Shown: positions 61,911 to 64,000 of the stretch, piece after piece | Layout of the letters: each line of letters starts with the position of its first letter | Position numbering within the stretch: the first letter of the stretch is position 1 | Source: Bacillota bacterium | Lineage (GTDB): Bacteria; Bacillota; Clostridia; Peptostreptococcales; Anaerovoracaceae | Direction: 5' to 3' | NCBI GenBank assembly: GCA_022793795.1 | Contig: JAAWDM010000025.1 | Span: 1-64,000 of the forward strand | Length of the DNA: 64,000 nucleotides | Notes under the pieces: generated by a model | Told to the model about the DNA's origin: nothing | The model's input: only the letters and a program-made list of their open reading frames with translations | Database searches by the model: none | Made by a program: the position numbers and the translations under genes

Positions 61911-63089
61911 CTACCGGCCCAGAATATTTTGTGCAAATTCTGCCCGAATCTCTTCCATATACTGGGGCTGGCTCATGAGTTTTTCTGCTGTCAGAAGAAA
62001 ACCCTTTACATAAGTCAGCGCCATCTCCATGGAGGAATCAAGACCCGCTCTTTCTGTAAATTCTCTGGTGTGAGGGTTGATAGCTTTTCCCTCACAGATG
62101 TCAAAGACAGGCTGAATAGCTGGACATACATAGCTTACATCTCCTAAATCGCTGGAACCTGGAGTAACCTGGCCATTGGCCCGCTCTATTGGAATTCCCA
62201 AACCCTCCATCTGCTCTGTATGGAGGCGACTTAAGGCCTGGTTGCTGTTGGTATCCTTAAAATCCTCGTCTGCCTTTTCGTATTCCAATCTGCATCCAGT
62301 TGCCAGCGCTGCTGCCTTGGCGCAATCTATGACTCTTTCAGCCAAATTCTCTAAATCCGACATTTTATTGGAGCGGATGCAGTAAACGATCTCTGAATAG
62401 TCAGGAATGGTGTTGGAGGAGGACCCACCGTTTACAATGATGCCATGAAGTCTGGCATCCTCTTTGGTCTGCTGCCGCAAAGCGTTTACCATGTTGAAAA
62501 ATCCGATAGCAGCGTCCAGGGCATTGATTCCCTCTTCCGGCGCTGCCGCTGCATGGGCCGGTTTGCCATAATATTTAATGCGATAGGCTTTAATAGCCAT
62601 GGTGTTCATGCTTTCTGCACACTGGTTCATAGGATGGGCCATCATGGCCACATCCATGGTATCAAAAGCTCCCTGCCTCGCCATGGATACCTTGGCGCCT
62701 TGGGTTTCCTCCGCCGGAGTGCCGAACACATGAATCTCTCCTCCATAGGTATCCGCCAATTCCCTCATGGCAATGCCAGAGCCTACTCCTACCATGGCGA
62801 TTAAATTATGGCCGCAGCCGTGCCCCAGCTCAGGAAGGGCGTCATACTCGGCTAGCATGGCAATCTTAAGACCCTGGGTTTTCCCTTTATAGACTGCCTC
62901 ATAGGCAGTCTCCAACCCATACACACCGGTTTTTACTTCAAATCCATACTTTCTCAGCAGTTCCACCTGAGCCCTGCAGGCTTTATGCTCCTCAAGGCCA
63001 ATCTCCGGATTTTCATGAATATAACGAGCTAATTCCTTTAACTCCTTCTCCAATGGGGACACCATATTTTCTACCTTATCAATATTCAT
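61911..63089 (-). CDS. M20 family amidohydrolase (AbgB/IAA-amino-acid hydrolase type)
   Basis: A 392-residue metallo-hydrolase. EYDALPELGHGCGHN (81-95) and GTPAEETQGAKV supply the metal-binding Cys, His and Glu of the AbgB/HipO/ILR1 branch, which removes acyl or aromatic groups from amino acids; the MAHPMNQCAESMNTMA segment belongs to the lid domain. It is the fourth M20-type enzyme in the window. AGAAAGGAGAC precedes the ATG. It lies alone between the small protein and metG, so no operon partner points to a substrate. Confidence 0.83.
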   Translation of the reverse strand: MNIDKVENMVSPLEKELKELARYIHENPEIGLEEHKACRAQVELLRKYGFEVKTGVYGLETAYEAVYKGKTQGLKIAMLAEYDALPELGHGCGHNLIAMVGVGSGIAMRELADTYGGEIHVFGTPAEETQGAKVSMARQGAFDTMDVAMMAHPMNQCAESMNTMAIKAYRIKYYGKPAHAAAAPEEGINALDAAIGFFNMVNALRQQTKEDARLHGIIVNGGSSSNTIPDYSEIVYCIRSNKMSDLENLAERVIDCAKAAALATGCRLEYEKADEDFKDTNSNQALSRLHTEQMEGLGIPIERANGQVTPGSSDLGDVSYVCPAIQPVFDICEGKAINPHTREFTERAGLDSSMEMALTYVKGFLLTAEKLMSQPQYMEEIRAEFAQNILGR

Positions 63090-63358
63090 TAGTCGTCTCC
63101 TTTCTCTTCTGTATTTGTTCGATTCAAAACGGGGCTGCCCTATAAGCTAACGTTGGCTTTTTGTCTTATTTTTCCCTCAATGGCCAACATTTTTTCATTT
63201 TTTGTTGGCTGTTTAGATGCTAAATTCTAAAATGTACAACGCTCGACCTCACTTCCTTTGCAAAATCAGATTGCACACAAGCAAGCCCTATGAAAGTTTG
63301 AAAAAAGGCGCTGCATTAACAGCAGATAACCATTAGCGCAGCCCCTTTCATCTTCTTC
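63090..63358. other. Gap with hairpins between M20 and small-protein genes
   Basis: Hairpins are the only structure seen. GCCAACA (63183-63189) pairs with TGTTGGC (63203-63209); GGGGCTGCCC near 63131 resembles the arms of the other hairpin family; a clear member follows at 63305-63347. No gene is visible. Confidence 0.5.
63305..63347 (-). terminator. Terminator of the small-protein gene, GGGGCTGC-type hairpin
   Basis: AAGGCGCTGC (63305-63314) pairs with GCGCAGCCCCTT (63336-63347) with a bulge. On the - strand it is followed by TTTTTT. It lies just after the small-protein stop (63359). Confidence 0.65.
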
Positions 63359-63538
63359 CTATTCTTTGTCTTCTTGCAATATTTTGCTCATAACCCGATC
63401 CGTACCTACCACCAACGCGGCGCCGGCAATCAGACCGATACCTACAATCTGAGCCACAGCAGCAGCCACGCCTTTGGAGGCTCTCTTCTCTTTTTTTACC
63501 TGCTTCGGCGTTTTAGCCGACCTCATTCCTCTGTTCAT
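63359..63538 (-). CDS. Small 59-residue protein with one membrane segment
   Basis: A short open frame reading MNRGMRSAKTPKQVKKEKRA and then a hydrophobic segment, AAAVAQIVGIGLIAGAALVVG (about residues 25-45), followed by a short charged tail. A Lys/Arg-rich N-terminus and one membrane helix suggest an inner-membrane anchor. AAAGGGAG lies before the ATG, and it lies between the cytidylate-kinase-like gene and a terminator. No family is recognised. Confidence 0.6.
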   Translation of the reverse strand: MNRGMRSAKTPKQVKKEKRASKGVAAAVAQIVGIGLIAGAALVVGTDRVMSKILQEDKE

Positions 63539-63554
63539 TTCTGCTCCCTTTCAT

Positions 63555-64000
63555 TTAGGCTTCTTCCATTCCCGGCCAGGTTCTTTTCTCTACATAGGCC
63601 ACGATCAAATCGGCAACCTGCTCCTCAGCCAGACAAAAACTATTGATGATCAGATTATAGTTCTTATAGTCTCCCCACTTTTGACAGGTATGATAGTTGT
63701 AATAATTCTGACGTGCCTTATCGTAAGTGGCGATCAGCGCCTTTACCTCTTTCGGATCATCTCCATAGGTTTCGATACACCGTTTTACCCGCTCTTCATA
63801 TTCACTATAGATGAATACATTGGTTACCCCTGGCATATCCCTGAGCACGTAATCAGCGCACCGGCCTACAATGACTCCTTCACCCAACTCTCCGATCTTT
63901 TTAATCACATCGAATTGAGCCAAAAACAGCTTTTCATTGACAGACAAGGAGCCGCCGCTAACGCTCTCTCCAAAACTGACGGTGGAAGCCAGACTATAGG
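63555..64000 (-). CDS. Cytidylate kinase-like protein, 5' end beyond the window
   Basis: The C-terminal 147 residues of a cytidylate-kinase-like (AAA_26) protein. GEGVIVGRCADYVLRDMPGVTNVFIYS and KVRxYYNYHT-like segment (here ARQNYYNYHTCQKWGD) are typical of this family, which in many Firmicutes acts on an unknown nucleotide. The frame stays open to the window edge, so an internal TTG start near 63947 is not the true start; the P-loop would lie outside the window. It ends 17 bp before the small-protein gene. Confidence 0.75.
   Translation of the reverse strand, partial: YSLASTVSFGESVSGGSLSVNEKLFLAQFDVIKKIGELGEGVIVGRCADYVLRDMPGVTNVFIYSEYEERVKRCIETYGDDPKEVKALIATYDKARQNYYNYHTCQKWGDYKNYNLIINSFCLAEEQVADLIVAYVEKRTWPGMEEA

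Noticed and set aside
63555-63947. Complete 130-residue cytidylate-kinase-like gene
   Set aside because: The frame stays open to the window edge and the P-loop is missing, so the gene starts outside the window.

Overview
The window reads as chromosomal DNA of an anaerobic, probably spore-forming Clostridia-type Firmicute of moderate GC. Evidence: strong AGGAGG ribosome sites, a CwlD-type cortex amidase, a SpoIIE-type phosphatase domain, two sigma-54 activators, YfcC carriers and a near-origin housekeeping block (metG, tatD, tilS, ftsH, dus, a YabE-like 3D protein) as in Bacillus and Clostridium. I cannot name the genus. I saw no tRNA, rRNA, phage, insertion sequence or CRISPR.

Left part (1-11.8 kb, mostly + strand): three 60-bp tandem repeat units at the edge, a DUF6873-like protein, an Elp3/YhcC-like radical SAM protein, the UPF0237 (ACT) plus UPF0210 pair, a zinc-ribbon membrane protein, a GntR/FCD regulator, a DUF554 membrane protein and a PLP enzyme of the D-cysteine desulfhydrase/ACC deaminase family. 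Next comes a self-contained module: a near-consensus sigma-54 promoter (7820-7834), an opine-dehydrogenase-family enzyme, a YfcC carrier and a sigma-54 activator with a cysteine cluster.

Catabolic part (11.8-30.8 kb, all - strand): an M20 hydrolase, YfcC carrier and MocR regulator operon, whose MocR protein has lost the PLP lysine. A ten-gene run follows from a consensus sigma-54 promoter at 29173-29188: an ADI/DDAH-fold guanidino enzyme, a five-gene oligopeptide-type ABC transporter, an M20 dipeptidase, an ATZ/TRZ amidohydrolase, a D-aminoacylase and an NhaC antiporter. A second sigma-54 activator lies just upstream. Together these suggest uptake and stepwise hydrolysis of modified amino acids or small peptides, perhaps guanidino, N-acyl or D-amino derivatives.

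Middle part (30.8-44 kb): a secreted GH25 lysozyme with Ig-like repeats, an acyl-CoA ligase translationally coupled to an E2/CAT-fold protein whose catalytic His is replaced, an unrecognised 440-residue protein behind an 18-bp hairpin leader, a Dph6-like PP-loop protein coupled to a Cys-rich membrane protein, a DnaA-box cluster, CwlD, a flavin reductase/HxlR divergent pair, an AlaX-type editing protein, a deletion remnant of a DUF1703 ATPase gene and a G5/3D cell-wall protein.

Right part (44-64 kb, all - strand): a hydantoin operon (GldA-like dehydrogenase, NCS1 permease, N-carbamoyl hydrolase, racemase, hydantoinase) behind a LuxR-type regulator; then cytidylate-kinase-like protein, small protein, M20 amidohydrolase, metG, tatD, SpoIIE-type phosphatase, tilS, ftsH, pucR and dus. 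Three families of small palindromic repeats occupy the intergenic gaps: 36-bp TTCGATATTTTT elements, about 47-bp GGGGCTGCC hairpins and about 90-bp TGTTGACACATTT elements.
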